Assembly: GCA_963556145.1 (NCBI GenBank)
Contig: OY744467.1
Span: forward strand, 3,472,001 to 3,536,000
Direction: 5' to 3'
DNA length: 64,000 nt
Origin: Hygrocybe punicea
Taxonomy: Eukaryota; Basidiomycota; Agaricomycetes; Agaricales; Hygrophoraceae
In this document: piece after piece, positions 32,937 through 44,060 of the stretch
How the letters are laid out: the number at the start of each line of letters is the position of its first letter
Position numbering within the stretch: position 1 is the first letter of the stretch
Translations under genes and position numbers: made by a program
The notes under the pieces: generated by a model
Told to the model about the DNA's origin: nothing
The model's input: only the letters and a program-made list of their open reading frames with translations
Database searches by the model: none

Positions 32937-34337
32937 CACATCAGCAAAATTGAGATGGGAACAACGACGATGCCAGAGAGTGAGATCCAGGGGACAAGTG
33001 CTAACTGCATGAGCAGACTGAGACTGGGGCACAATGACTTTGCCATCCAAGTACCCGACGTTGTGAATATCAACAGTGGCAGTAAAACGAAGTTGGTTCT
33101 GCTGATGAAACAGAACCCTGTCATCCTCAATGGCTATTTTGAAGCCCTTCTGACGTGTGAGGTGAAACAGAGAGAGTAGATTACTGCCAAGATCAGGTAC
33201 ATGAAGGACGTCATGGAATACAATAGGATACAGGGGTATACTCCTAGCGACTGGTTGAAACTCAACAGATCCCATCCCAGCCGAGTAGATGATTGAATCA
33301 TTGGCGAGACGAATTGGGACAATGTGAGGGGAATAGGAGCGAAACCAGTGGCGATGGGGTGTCATATGTGATGTGGCACCTGTATCCGGGTTCCAGTCAG
33401 TGCATGCTCGAGATTGCAGCCAATTGCTGTGGTGAGAAGGAGGAAGATAATTTGCATTGCCCGCAAACTCAACAACAGCAATATTGCTGGCTTGTGCAGG
33501 AGCGCTCTCAGGAGTGTCTTGGGAGGCCTCCTTTGCATTTTGCTTGCGCTTCCAAGCCCGTTGGTTTCCTTGACCCTGCTTGTTGCCACCCTGCTTTTTG
33601 GCCTCAGCTGAGGCTTTCTGCTTCAATGAGCAGTCCCTCTCAACATGGCCTTCTTTTCCACAGAAATAGCAGGTGACTTTTGTAGTGAATGAGGCAAGGT
33701 GGGATGATGAACCAAGGGTGCGCGCAAGACGTTGGCTTTCTTCATTTTGGAATGCGGATTTGAGTTTGTCGAGGTCAAGAGTGTCAAGGAGGAGTAGAGA
33801 TGATGCAAAGTTATCGAATTCAGAGGGGAGAGCGAGGATGAGACTCATGGAAAGGAGTTCTTTGTCGAGGTCGTCGAGGGTGAATCCAGATGGACGCAGG
33901 GCTTGAATGTCCTGCATGGCCTTGTCAGCATGAGCCATGAGCTCAGTGAGCATCTCGTTGTTGTCTTTGCGAGTGCTGAACAGGATTTTGCAGGCGTTGA
34001 AACGAGCGCCTGGCTGTTTTTGGAGGTGGACTGCCTCCAAGGCCTTCCACATCGCAACAGGATTCCCCTTTGAGACTTTCACATGCACTTTCTGGTTGTC
34101 CTCCAGTGCGAGCCAAATCTCCCCACTAGCTTTTGCAGCTTTCCTCTTCCACTCAGCAAGCTCTTTCTTCTCAGCAGCAGTAGGATGTGCAGCATCAGCT
34201 GGCATGGGCTGGGGTGTAGAACCATCAACGTATTCCCAAAGCTCCTTGGTGGCTAAATAAGCCTCCATGTTGTCAGACCACTGACCCCAATTGGAGCTGG
34301 AGAGAGTGGGGAATGTGCGTTTAGTGTCAGAAGACAT
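32877..34337 (-). CDS. Copia Gag, zinc knuckle and aspartic protease
   Basis: The start is the ATG at 34337 (MSSDTKRTFPTL); the longer frame has only a TTG. The Gag UBN2-like region (LSSSNWGQWSDNMEAYL) leads to a CCHC knuckle, CYFCGKEGHVERDC, then the protease motif WNPDTGATSHM, then LGSNLLSLFHL and the GAG-pre-integrase start LWHRRCSHLNFADVEH. The frame then runs into unrelated residues and stops at 32877, while the integrase continues in another frame from about 32936. In most Copia elements this is one frame, so I infer a single small indel rather than programmed frameshifting. Confidence 0.88.
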   Translation of the reverse strand: MSSDTKRTFPTLSSSNWGQWSDNMEAYLATKELWEYVDGSTPQPMPADAAHPTAAEKKELAEWKRKAAKASGEIWLALEDNQKVHVKVSKGNPVAMWKALEAVHLQKQPGARFNACKILFSTRKDNNEMLTELMAHADKAMQDIQALRPSGFTLDDLDKELLSMSLILALPSEFDNFASSLLLLDTLDLDKLKSAFQNEESQRLARTLGSSSHLASFTTKVTCYFCGKEGHVERDCSLKQKASAEAKKQGGNKQGQGNQRAWKRKQNAKEASQDTPESAPAQASNIAVVEFAGNANYLPPSHHSNWLQSRACTDWNPDTGATSHMTPHRHWFRSYSPHIVPIRLANDSIIYSAGMGSVEFQPVARSIPLYPIVFHDVLHVPDLGSNLLSLFHLTRQKGFKIAIEDDRVLFHQQNQLRFTATVDIHNVGYLDGKVIVPQSQSAHAVSTCPLDLTLWHRRCSHLNFADVEHAQEQAHHRDGDQVSVYS

Positions 34338-35104
34338 GATGGTGCTCAATATACGACTCTAGTTAGATGTGGGGGGTGTGGTAGGAAGTGAAGCTGGAAA
34401 CAGTCTCCTTAAAGCAGAGAAATTACCAGTCTGTTCTCAATCAGACAAAATCGGCTCAGGACAGCAGTAGTTGAAAATGGAGAGTCTTCAGACCAAAATC
34501 TGAAGGGGAGGCAACTGAATACCCGCCAGCCCAATCTCCCTACGTGCTGTATCACAATGAGAGGTGCAGTAGCAACTGGGGTAACACTCCAGAGGAGGCC
34601 CAGGGAAGTAGCACTTCACTATGACTTGGCCTTGTTCTAGTCCTTTCTCAACAGACCAATAACCACTCCCAACAGGTAGAACTGTCAGAAAAGATGGATG
34701 CACACCCCACACACCTATTTGAGACGAAATCAAGCCTAACCCAAGCCCAAAAAGCGGCCTACAATGACCTCACACAACCGCAGTAGCCCAAAACCCAAAA
34801 AGACTCAGAAACAGCAATAAACTGTTCTGAAGTTACTAACACTGGCGAAGTAAAATGACTCCGGACGATGAAGCGCTAAGACGAGGACGTTGTACTGTTG
34901 CTAAGGCAAAGTAGACGTGCCGAAGTGGGTGCTGACAACGATTCGAGTCGGTCCGATGAGTAGTTGTCGAAAACAGGGGTCGATCTCGGGAACGGCGAGG
35001 TTTTAGCGTACGATAGTTGTTCCCAATCGATTCGGCGTAGTAACAAACGGTTTGGGCGAAGGGGGGGCGGTTATTCGTTAAGCTAGAGCGCAGGGCTCAT
35101 AACC
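34338..35104 (-). other. Copia 5' untranslated leader
   Basis: This lies between the 5' LTR and the Gag ATG. It has no convincing gene; a cysteine-rich 81-codon frame at 34488-34733 looks fortuitous. Confidence 0.6.
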
Positions 35105-35331
35105 TATTGAAATAAACTGGTAGGAGGTCACTGTGAATACTGATATATTGTGTGATACAAAACTACACTACTCACCTGGTAGGAGGTCACTGTGAATACT
35201 GAGGATACGCAGTGAGCTCCCCACCAGGTTTGACCGCTTTGGGACAAATAGATACAAACAATCAGCCACAATCTTCGAAATCTACTAAGTCCATACTCTC
35301 TTGTGGTAGAGTGACTCATCACAACCTAACA
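35105..35331 (-). repeat. Copia 5' LTR
   Basis: 227 bp; it differs from the 3' LTR at about four positions. Confidence 0.9.
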
Positions 35332-35486
35332 AAATGGACTCTCTTGGCAACACACCACGTGGCACCCCGACCAGGACCCCGACAAAGGCAACCTGAGCGG
35401 CGGCTCCACTCCTCCCATATACAATAAAACGAGCACTACGATAGCTTAGTCTATATCTGATAGACCTTCAAGACACTTTATAAACT

Positions 35487-35669
35487 ATGACTTCGAAAAA
35501 CCGGGCTTCGGGAGGTAATCTAGACAAACACATGACCAGACTAACCAGGGATGAGTTGGCTGATGCCACAAGTGTCCTCACTGACGTGCTCCAGGGCATT
35601 AGCAAGATATTACCAACTGAGTTGGGATGCCTGAAAATGAGATTGCCCAACTGGCTTGGGGATAGCTGA
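35487..35669 (+). CDS. Small hypothetical ORF (60 aa)
   Basis: MTSKNRASGGNLDKHM..., with a heptad-like middle (LTRDELADATSVLTDVL). It is preceded by TATAAACT 5 bp before the ATG, and the minisatellite follows the stop. I do not recognise it; it could be the first exon of a lost gene. Confidence 0.2.
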   Translation: MTSKNRASGGNLDKHMTRLTRDELADATSVLTDVLQGISKILPTELGCLKMRLPNWLGDS

Positions 35670-35890
35670 ATCAGGCTGAGATATATCCTGGCCCAAATCA
35701 CATGGTCCAGGCTGATGTTCCCAGGATATATCCTGGCCCAACTGAGATGGTCCAGGCTGATGTTCTCAGGATATATCCTGGCCCAACTCACATGGTCCAG
35801 GCTAATATTTTCCCCAACCAACTGGGACTGGTCTAGGCTGGTGCTTTTAGGACATATCCTGGGCCAGCTGAAATGGTCCAGGCTGATATG
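35668..35890. repeat. 45-bp minisatellite
   Basis: About five units of AGGATATATCCTGGCCCAAC...ATGGTCCAGGCTGATGTT, each with the small palindrome AGGATATATCCT. Confidence 0.85.
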
Positions 35891-36089
35891 TATACCCTCC
35901 TAATTCTCCTCCTCATTATAACAATGTTGGTAACATCAGTGTTCAATTTATGCTGTCAATTGCATACTTTTTTTTCTTTTATTCATATATATATATATTC
36001 ATACTTCAATGTCCTCTTCAGCATCTTTTACCTCCAAGTATGGCTTGCTTGTCTTCTTCTTGATGGCAGTTCACCTCTGCTTATCTAAA

Positions 36090-36713
36090 GCATGCAACTC
36101 CTCTCTGACCTGTGATGGTTGTTTTCCTTCCCGTTGCAATGTGAACCAGTAATGATAAAGCCCATTAGCACATCAGTTTGTAAAGTGTGGTGGCTTCTTG
36201 ATAAGGATGTCTATGTTCTGAGTAATAGATCTTGACTCAAAACACTTGTGAGGATCTTCTTCGATATCCCTCCAGTGTGCAGTGGCAGTTTCACTATAAA
36301 AGGCTGCAAACAAGATTATTATTCTGACAGTATTTTCAGAACCCATGCCAAGGGTAAATTCACGCCACTCATCATAAAAGTCACTATCCTTCCATTTAGA
36401 AAAATGCCTTGAGAATTTAGCTATTAAATCACCATTATCCTTCTCAACATGACTTTCTGACTCCTGGAAATCTCCTACTTTCTTCTTATTTTATTGGGAT
36501 TGTTGCCCATTCTTAAACCAATTGGCAATTTTCTACTGAAGATTAATACATCAGCATGAAAAGAAGCATTATCAAAATGGCACAAACCTTGTCAAGAATG
36601 TCATTGTCATCAGGTGAAAGTGGTTTTGTTGGCTCTCTTCCTCTTCTTTTGAAGCTGGTACAACTCTTTGATGTTCAAAGTTTTTTCTTTTTCATTGTTT
36701 GTGGTAGAGACAT
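36090..36713 (-). pseudogene. Decayed host-like gene on the minus strand
   Basis: From ATG 36713 (MSLPQTMKKKKL, then an in-frame TGA) the frame continues KRRGREPTKPLSPDDNDILDK. A likely intron (GTTTGTGCC..TCTTCAG) is followed by KIANWFKNGQQSQ, a TAA, NKKKVGDFQESESHVEKD, FSKWKDSDFYDEWREFTLG, VRIIILFAAFYSETATAHW, a TGA, and WFTLQREGKQPSQVREELHA. The coherent protein across three stops marks a pseudogene. The FKNGQQ and AHWRDIEEDP parts recall uncharacterised mushroom proteins; function unknown. Confidence 0.5.
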
Positions 36714-36989
36714 ATTTGTTATAGTGAGCTTTGAGTTAGCTTTGAGTATTGCCTGAATTTCCCAAGCTATTGTTTGTGTGGTATGTAGTAGATTAGAGAG
36801 TGAGAGTGAGGTAAGAGAGATCAGAGAGACCAGGGAGGCTAAAGTGAACTTCAGAAAGCTGAAACAAATATTCTGCAAGATTGCTAGTGGAACTCAGACC
36901 AAACCCGTGACCTGGCAATTCCTGAGTGACGTGGCTAATTCCCACGTCAAAAATCACATGTTTACGATCATGTGATGGTTCAATTTTAT

Positions 36990-37168
36990 TTAAAAACCCC
37001 GAAACCTTCGTGTTTTGCCTTCAGTGCGTCTGAACCCAGACCAAACGTGGAGAGATGGTTCGATGCCGTCTGGGTTCTGGTTTGGCGCAGGGCCAAACCG
37101 GACCCGAAGTTCGGTTCGTGGTTCCGCCAAAAAGGGTCGGAACCGGACCGAACTGAACTTCGGCAACA
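36990..37168. mobile_element. Remnant of a hAT-like foldback element
   Basis: GGTTCGGTTC/GAACCGAAC-type repeats and a right end CTTCGGCAACACTA resemble the ends of the complete element at 51213-52442. The left end is eroded and no 8-bp target copy is found. Confidence 0.5.
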
Positions 37169-37170
37169 CT

Positions 37171-40100
37171 ACTCTCAATGCAGCCGAGTGGATTCACACA
37201 TCCGTCGCCTGGTCGGGATCAAGGCGTCTGTGAAGGACTTGGCTCGGAAGGTCTCCCTAGCCCTCACGGAACTACGAAACCACCCTGGGGAGCTGCCATC
37301 GCCCCCTCCTTTGAATCCGCTGTTGTCAACCTGCACCGAGCTCCGAAATCAATTGGACGCTGTCAAAGGGAAGCAAGCTGCGGTGGTTGAAACCAAGAGG
37401 TCCATTGGCAAGCGACTGGATGAAGTCCAGCATCAGCTGGACCAAGGCAAACAGGAGTGGAAACAGAAATTGGCACAGCACCGCAGGGAGGTGAACCACG
37501 AACTGAAAACCGACCATCACTTTACACCCTTCCTTCAGCATGTCAACCCCATTCTTCAAGTCTCCCTTTTTTTGGTAGTTGCCTGCCAGGTGGTGCTGAA
37601 TCTTGGGCGTCACGGATGCCATTTCATGCTTTCAATGCTGCAGTACGTCGTCCAGCTCACCCTGATGAGGGCTGGGCCCCGCCTTTCACCCCGAGAACAA
37701 AAGCTTATATCCGACTTTCCAGTTGATCCTTGCTCCACCGTGGACCACTTTCATCTGGACGGGAAGAGCGTCATTTATGCGGTCTGCCCGAATCCGAAAT
37801 GTCACCGCACCTACAAGCCGACTTTTGAAGGCGACTCACCCATTGCTCAATACCCACAATGCTGCACTCACCGGGAGTTTCGTGGCGGCCCACATTGCAA
37901 GGAATGCTTGACCAAGCCCCAGGCGATTATGGGTGAGGAGATCCAGGTTCCCATCAAAACATTTGTTTCCTTCGACTTCAAGGACTGGGTAGCTGGGCTG
38001 ACTTCTCGACCTGGGTTGGAGGATTGCATGGATTCTTCCTGGACGAGGAAAGCTGGCAGTGTGGATGAAATGCACGACATTTTTGACGGCGCATTCCTTC
38101 GTGAATTCCAAGGCCCTGACAAGCAGCATTTCAGCGTTGGGGGTGACGAAGGCCGCTATGTATTTAGTCTTTGTGTCGACTTCTTCAACCCATATACCAA
38201 TAAACAGGCCGGAAAGAAGGCTTCCATTGGCCTCATATCCCTGGTCTGCCTCAACCTTCCCCCTGAATTGCGTTACAAGCCAGAGAACATGTTTTTGGCT
38301 GGCATCATTCCTGGCCCCAAAGAACCTCCACTCGCTGCAATCAACCATTACCTGACCCCACTCATCAATGACTTCTTGGACTTTTGGGTGACTGGGGTCA
38401 GATTCTCGCGCACTCACCGCCATCCTGGTGGCCGACTGGTGTGCTGTGCACTGGTTGTAGTGATCTGTGACCTCCCCGCTGCAAGAAAAGTGGGGGGATT
38501 TGCTGCTTTCTCTCATGATCACTTCTGCTCCATCTGTCATTGCACTCGAGCCACGCATGGCTATGGAAACATGGACTACGACTCTTGGATCCGATGCTCC
38601 GACGCCGACTGCCGGGCTTGCACTGAACAGTACCACAGTGCAGGTGATGAGAAGGCGAGACAGGCACTCTTCGACAAGTCAGGCATTCGTTGGTCGGAAT
38701 TACTTCGACTGCCTTATTTCGACATTGCCTGCTGTGTGGTAGTTGATGGCATGCACAACCTCTTCCTGGGCTTGATCAAAGAGCACTTTGAAGGGATTCT
38801 TGGCATTCGCCTGAAAAAAGCAGAGGAACTGCCAGTGGTACCAATCGAATTTTCTTCCACTTGGCAGGAATTCTCTCCCAATGAGCAGAAGAGCATCCAA
38901 AAGCTTCAGAAATACCTACAAGGCCCCATGACAGCTGAACTGGTGGCCGACCGCCCAAAGATTGTCCAAAAGTTCATGAGATGCCATGCGCGTGCCCTTG
39001 AATTTGCCTGTGCCGAGCTCAAGTGCATCGAAAGGCTTCAAAAATTGACCAGGTTGACGCCATCCTCGCCTGGGTAGGTTGCCCTTCCTGACTACCTGAA
39101 TGGCTTGCTTATCTTCACCCCACAGCGTCAAGTTCAACCAGAAAAGCGAACTGGTGCCAACACATCAACTGCCCATGGCCATGTATTGACGACGGAGGAG
39201 ATGGAGGAGATCTGGTCTGATATCAGGAATATGGTGACACCAAGCTGGGTGACTTCGGTTCCCCAGAATTTGGGCTCTTCCGCTCATGGAAAGGTAAAGG
39301 CAGATCAATGGCGGGTACTGGGAACGACCTATTTGCCCGTGTCACTCGTTTGCCTTTGGACTAAAGTCCACGGTGGGAATGAGCGCTCAGAACGATGCAG
39401 CAAGATTCTTTCCGTCACCATATCCCTTCTTTCAGCCATAGTCATTGTCTCTTCTCGAGTAACCTCCCACCGCCACGCTGGCCTGTACCTGCAGCATTTG
39501 CAGTCATACCTTCACGGGATCCAGGAGTTGTTCCCCGAATACCATTTCCACCCAAATCATCATGTGGCGTTTCATTTACATGAGTACCTGTTACTCTACG
39601 GCCCTCTCCACGCATGGTGGACATTTCCTTTTGAGCGGATTATCGGTACGCTTCAGCAAATTCCTACCAGCAGCAAAATGGGTGAGCACTGCAGTAAGTA
39701 ACCTGTAGGCCCCAAATGTACTGATAAACTTGTAGGTGAATTAGAGGAGACCTTGTCCAGGTCATATACTCGATCTGCAAACCTATGCAGCATTTTATGC
39801 AAATCCCAGTGCCCACAAGCCCTGCAACATTGCCAAGTAATGTTTGAGAAGCTTTTGAACCCCCAGGTCTGCGACTCACTCATCACCGACATGCTCACTG
39901 CATTCTTAGGCTGGGACGTGACCCATGAAGAAGATGCAGCTACTTGGAATGAAAACACAGCCCACTCTATGCCTGCAGGCCTCCATCATGCTCTGGCTGT
40001 GTCCTTAGGCTCTGACCCGCCAAAGAAGGCACAGCTTCTCTCCCATCTGACGGTCCATGGCATCACCTATACCGTGTCATCTAAACATGAGGATAATTCC

Positions 40101-40385
40101 TGCATTCTTGTACAGACGGAGGTGGAAAGTGATCCAGTTCCGGCTTGCATTGAATACATTGTGCAACTGCCCACCCCACAAGGCATAGCTACCCACGTCG
40201 CCATCCAACGCCTTAGGCCTGCATCAGCAGTTGATGATCCGTTTGAGGTCTTTCCCATACTCCGTGCTCGAATGTGGGGTGTGCAACTAGCTGATCTGGA
40301 AATCATCTCCATAAATCACATCCATGCCCACTTCGCCTACCTGTTATCAAACTGGGAGGAGCAGGATGTCAAGGTCGTTATATAA
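37171..40385 (+). pseudogene. Tnp2-type (CACTA/EnSpm) transposase with one frameshift
   Basis: Exon 1 (about 37171-39073) begins with a coiled-coil region (about residues 30-110: KRSIGKRLDEVQHQLDQGK). It then has the Tnp2 zinc-ribbon-like CPNPKCHRTYKPTF...CCTHREF...C, YFDFKDWVAG-like FDFKDWVAGLTSRPG, LAGIIPGPKEPPLAAINHYL, GFAAFSHDHFCSICHC and DIACCVVVDGMHNLFLGL. A 1-base loss near 39030-39040 shifts the frame before KIDQVDAILAW. Intron 39074-39123 is followed by exon 2 (39124-39681: WVTSVPQNLGSSAHGKVKADQWR, HAWWTFPFERIIG), intron 39682-39735, and exon 3 to the stop at 40385. The true start is unclear; the upstream frame runs through the hAT remnant. I could not find CACTA ends. Confidence 0.85.
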
Positions 40386-41059
40386 ATGTCGCGTGTAAGC
40401 AGCCATATCCTGCCTTGGTGAATGATGCTGACTCAACTTCAGGTGTATTGATCTGCCAGCACAGGTTTTAGGGCCCAATTAGTTATATGACGTAGCATTA
40501 AATTAAATGAATATCAAGGCGTCATTCATGTGTGAATGTTATCATTTTGTCACTCAAGTGCCTCCTCAGTGTGTGCTGAGTGTGTGATCAGTGACACACT
40601 TGAGTGTGCGAAGCATTATGGGCCATGCAAAATGATTTAGTTTCGAAATATTTTGCAAAGGCTAAATCTTATTGTGAAATATGGAATGTTGTGACTGGCA
40701 AAATCCTTGGCCAAAATTCTACATTTGGTGAGGTTGAATAAACAAGATTTTGGCGTCTTGCAAAATTGATTGAATTTGATATTTTTTACAATTATTTTGA
40801 CAGCTGACAAGGTATGGGAAAACTTTCACTTTTGTCTACATTTTCACTCAGAACAATACTTTTGAATTTGATTAATTTTGTGTCGAGATAAATTCCCACA
40901 AATCTTTGTGTTTAAATAGAATTTCACGAGTTATTATGTGTGAAATTTTAATTGGATTTTGCATGGTTTAAAATCAAATGCAAAACTTTAACAAGCTTCC
41001 AATCATTTTGCAATCATTTTGCATCCTGCAAAATAGTGCGGCGTCAGTAGTGTCAGTCA
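40386..41059. other. AT-rich downstream region of Tnp2
   Basis: No gene is seen. It contains several ATTTTGCA/TGCAAAAT motifs and an inverted CACTCAAGTG / CACTTGAGTG pair (40552-40615), which might be subterminal sites of a CACTA element. Confidence 0.35.
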
Positions 41060-41634
41060 TAAAAGAAATGTTTAGGGAGCAACAAGTTAACTGCTAAACA
41101 TAACTGCCCCCTAAACAGTATAGTAACAATTGACTTACATTTGCTCAATCCCTACTTCTCCATAACCTTGAATGTTGTACAACAGATGATAACATGAAGA
41201 CAGCTGTGCTTGGTGAGTAGACCAATGTTGCATATGGCATAAACAAAGTCTTTTGTCTTTCATTGGATTTTTATTTGTATAATTGTAACAAATATCAATA
41301 AGTGATTTTGCTTGAAATATACAATTAGCATATAAGATAATATATGTATATAGCAATATCACATTGAATTTTGTATTTTACATAAAAATATTAGTACATC
41401 ATCTAAGTTTAGCCTATTTCTGCTTATATGACTGATATTTCTATATATAGTAATAGTGGTCACATGTAACTATGACTCCTGTGATCAGCTCAAAATTTAG
41501 CACATATAATATAAAATTACCTTATATGGTTAGAGTGGTCACATGTGACTGTCACACCTCACCTGAAATGGTTATATTAGTCAGCAGTTCGATTTTCAGC
41601 TGATTCCGATAGGAATTGAAGTCAGTATGAATAT
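41060..41634 (-). mobile_element. Helentron A5 fragment (reverse)
   Basis: The reverse complement of this stretch matches the interior and tail of A1/A3 (TTTCAAGCAAAATCAC, TCACATGTGACC, GAATCAGCTGAAAATCGAAC). The 3' end (CAAGT hairpin) is missing near 41060. At 41634 it is cut by A4. Confidence 0.75.
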
Positions 41635-44060
41635 TACGAGTTCTTTTAATTTATTAAAAGACTCGTTCTTTATCAGACCTGGTTCAGTGAGGATTCATAA
41701 TTAATTTATTAATTGACTAATTAATTAATAAAGTTGATTGCCTATAGACAAAATTTTTTGGGCGAGAGATATGATTCTACTTCTGATACCAGAAAATAAG
41801 ACCGTGTTGGGGCCATGTTTGGACAAGCTTACATAAGCATCCAGATATGGGTTGTCACAGAAAATACAAACTACCTTCCAATTATATTCAAAATATTCAT
41901 ACTGACTTCAATTCTTATCAGAATCAGCTGAAAATTGAACTGCTGACTAATATAACCATTTCAGGCCAAGTGTCACAGTCACATGTGACCAATCTAACCA
42001 TATAAGGTAATTTCAGATATTGTAGACTAAAGTTTATGCTGATCGCAATAGTGACTGTCACATGTGACTGGTCTAACCATATAAGGCAATTATACAGAAC
42101 ATTTGCTGAATTTCATATTGTTTATCATAATATTCATTGCATGTTACAAATATAATTATATAACATATTCATACACATTTTATCATATGTTTTGGTTCTT
42201 GTAGTCTTATTTGAGCTTTAGTAAACAAATACAAACAAATATAAACAAAGACAAATAATGTGCTTTTTTATGAATATTATCACTGGACGTTTATGAGTGA
42301 TGTTGTAATTTAGCTACATGACAAACAAATACATATAAACACACCCAATATGGTTAGATCACTTTGTATTTCAATTTTGGTTTTGAAGAATTTCTTACAT
42401 AATCATGATTATGTAATCATTAGTCAGATCACCATCTGAACCTTATTGCACTTTTGCCTCTTGAACCTGAACCACTACCTTCCCCATTTGGTGCGTTAAG
42501 TCCGAGTTTTTTGACCTTTTTAGCTTGTTTAAGCTCAGTTATCCATATTTAGACTCCGAAAAAATGTTTTCTGGATCAGGTGATGTGCCCGGACCATTCA
42601 GGGTCTAATGCTGACATAAGCTTTCCTTTTTTCGACATAAAAGTCAAAAATTCTTCAGATTTTTGTGCTTTTTATTTCCTGTGGCTCTGTTTTGTTTCCT
42701 GGATCACTGGTAATGTCTTCAATTTGTATACCATATTGTTTGTTAATGTAAACTGTCATAATTTAGCCCATCTCCCTTTCAATTTTCAAAGTATGTATAA
42801 ATTTTGCATTTTTTCACCTTTTTGGCTTGTTTAAGCTCAGTTTTCCATATTCAGACTCCGAAAAGCAGCGATCTGGATCAGGTGATGTGCCCGGACCATG
42901 CAGGGTCCAATGCTGACATAATATTTCCTTTTTTAGACAAAAAAGTCGAAAATTCTTCAATTTTTTGTGCTTTTTCTTTGTTCTGGCTCTGTCATACAAA
43001 ATGTCATTCTATGCCCTGTTACTTTGAATTTTTATAAAGACAATTTGCAAAAGTATGAAAATTCCCCTTATTTACCAAGTTGAATCCCATTTCATCATAT
43101 TGGTCTCCAGTCCACTTCTTCCTCCACATCACCAAACCTTGAACAAATCACAAATATCCACAACAACACTGAATTTGTTCGTTCTAGTTATAAATCAGCT
43201 CATCCAATTTTTCTATTTGAACTATATGCCAGAATCTTCTTGAACATGTTTGTTTTGCTTTCTGAGTATCATTGTACAACCAGCATTGCTAATAAGTGCA
43301 TGTATACTAAGTTGAAACTTTAACAGAATCTGTTTAGAAGACATGACTTCAGAGCTTACTTAAAATATGTAAACAAACTACCTATATTAGCCAATGGAGC
43401 AATACTGCTGTTTGTCCTAGTTCTGCATCATTTTCTAGCTTTTCAAATGGCTGGTCACTATATGTGCAATAAAACTTCAAAATTATATGATATTTTCAAG
43501 GCTGACAATATATCCTGCAATCCTAACATTGATATTGAATGCATTGGTAGAGGCAAAGCAAATGTATTCTCATTTCATGAACTGATGCCTGCTTCAACCA
43601 ATAACAATGCTAGTATGGATGCAGCTAAATATAAATTCTGCTCTTACATGCCAAAAAGTGAAGCACTCATTGGAATCATCATCTGAAAAATCACTTGTAA
43701 TTGTAAATCACCCATTTGAATTGTTGATTCCAAAGTTGACCATTGCCAATTTGAAAGTAATTGCAGCTCATCATAGCATTCTTGTCCATTCAAAAATGAA
43801 TCTGGCATCAATTCAAACTGCAATACAGAATCATGTGTGCACCAACTGTCCTGAATTTGTATCAATCTTTGAATTTATTGATGAAGAAGCAATTGCAATG
43901 CACAAGAAAACCTCAATCAGCAGAGCAGTCAATAGGTTTAAAGCACAACATCCTGACAAATATGCACAATGAAATCTAGCAGCTGTACAGAAATTTCACA
44001 ATGAACACCCTGATAAGCATGCCAAACAACATCTAGCAAGCTGTGCAGAAATATCAGAGT
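41635..44060 (+). mobile_element. Helentron A4, 5' portion with start of the coding region
   Basis: The palindrome ACGAGTTCTTTTAA...AAAAGACTCGT (41635 on) and about 480 bp of leader match A1/A3. The sequence then diverges into a longer leader (42130-43300) with two copies of a block of about 260 bp (CTCCGAAAA...GGATCAGGTGATGTGCCCGGACC at 42555 and 42855), followed by a Helitron N-terminal coding region. It is cut at 44060 by Helentron B4. It shows that the short A elements derive from a full-length Helitron. Confidence 0.72.
43400..44060 (+). pseudogene. Helitron protein, N-terminal region (A4)
   Basis: Blocks IECIGRGKANVFSFHELMP, IPKLTIANLKVIAAHHSILV and NHVCTNCPEFVSIFEFID align by eye with B'4 (IVGGGSKLFIFNELSP, LPQLTTDQLKSIAAAHNIV, SHICVNCAQYLSVFDVID). 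A frameshift near 43680 and a TGA after HPDKYAQ (43970) break the frame. It ends at the B4 insertion. Confidence 0.6.

Larger units (their letters stand above)
29655..35331 (-). mobile_element. Copia (Ty1) LTR retrotransposon, complete, reverse orientation
   Basis: The element is 5677 bp with two 227-bp LTRs (29655-29881 and 35105-35331). It is flanked by AAATG at 29650-29654 and 35332-35336. The LTR reads TGTTAGG...TTTCAATA on the minus strand. I count four differences between the two LTRs, so the insertion is not brand new. A polypurine run (AAGAGGGAG) precedes the 3' LTR, and GGTTATGAGCCCTGC follows the 5' LTR as the likely primer site. Gag-protease and integrase-RT-RNase H are in two overlapping frames. 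Confidence 0.93.

Noticed and set aside
29655..35331. Copia inserted into an intact B'3 Helitron gene
   Set aside because: The AAATG copies are clear, but the sequence right of the Copia is not the continuation of the Helitron frame, so B'3 was already cut.
37836..38636. A 266-codon minus-strand frame
   Set aside because: It lies wholly antisense to the Tnp2 transposase exon and has no domain.
35424..41037. CACTA ends for the Tnp2 element at CACTACGATAG (35424) and TAGTG (41033)
   Set aside because: The sequences beyond CACTA do not match each other and no 2-3 bp target copy is seen.
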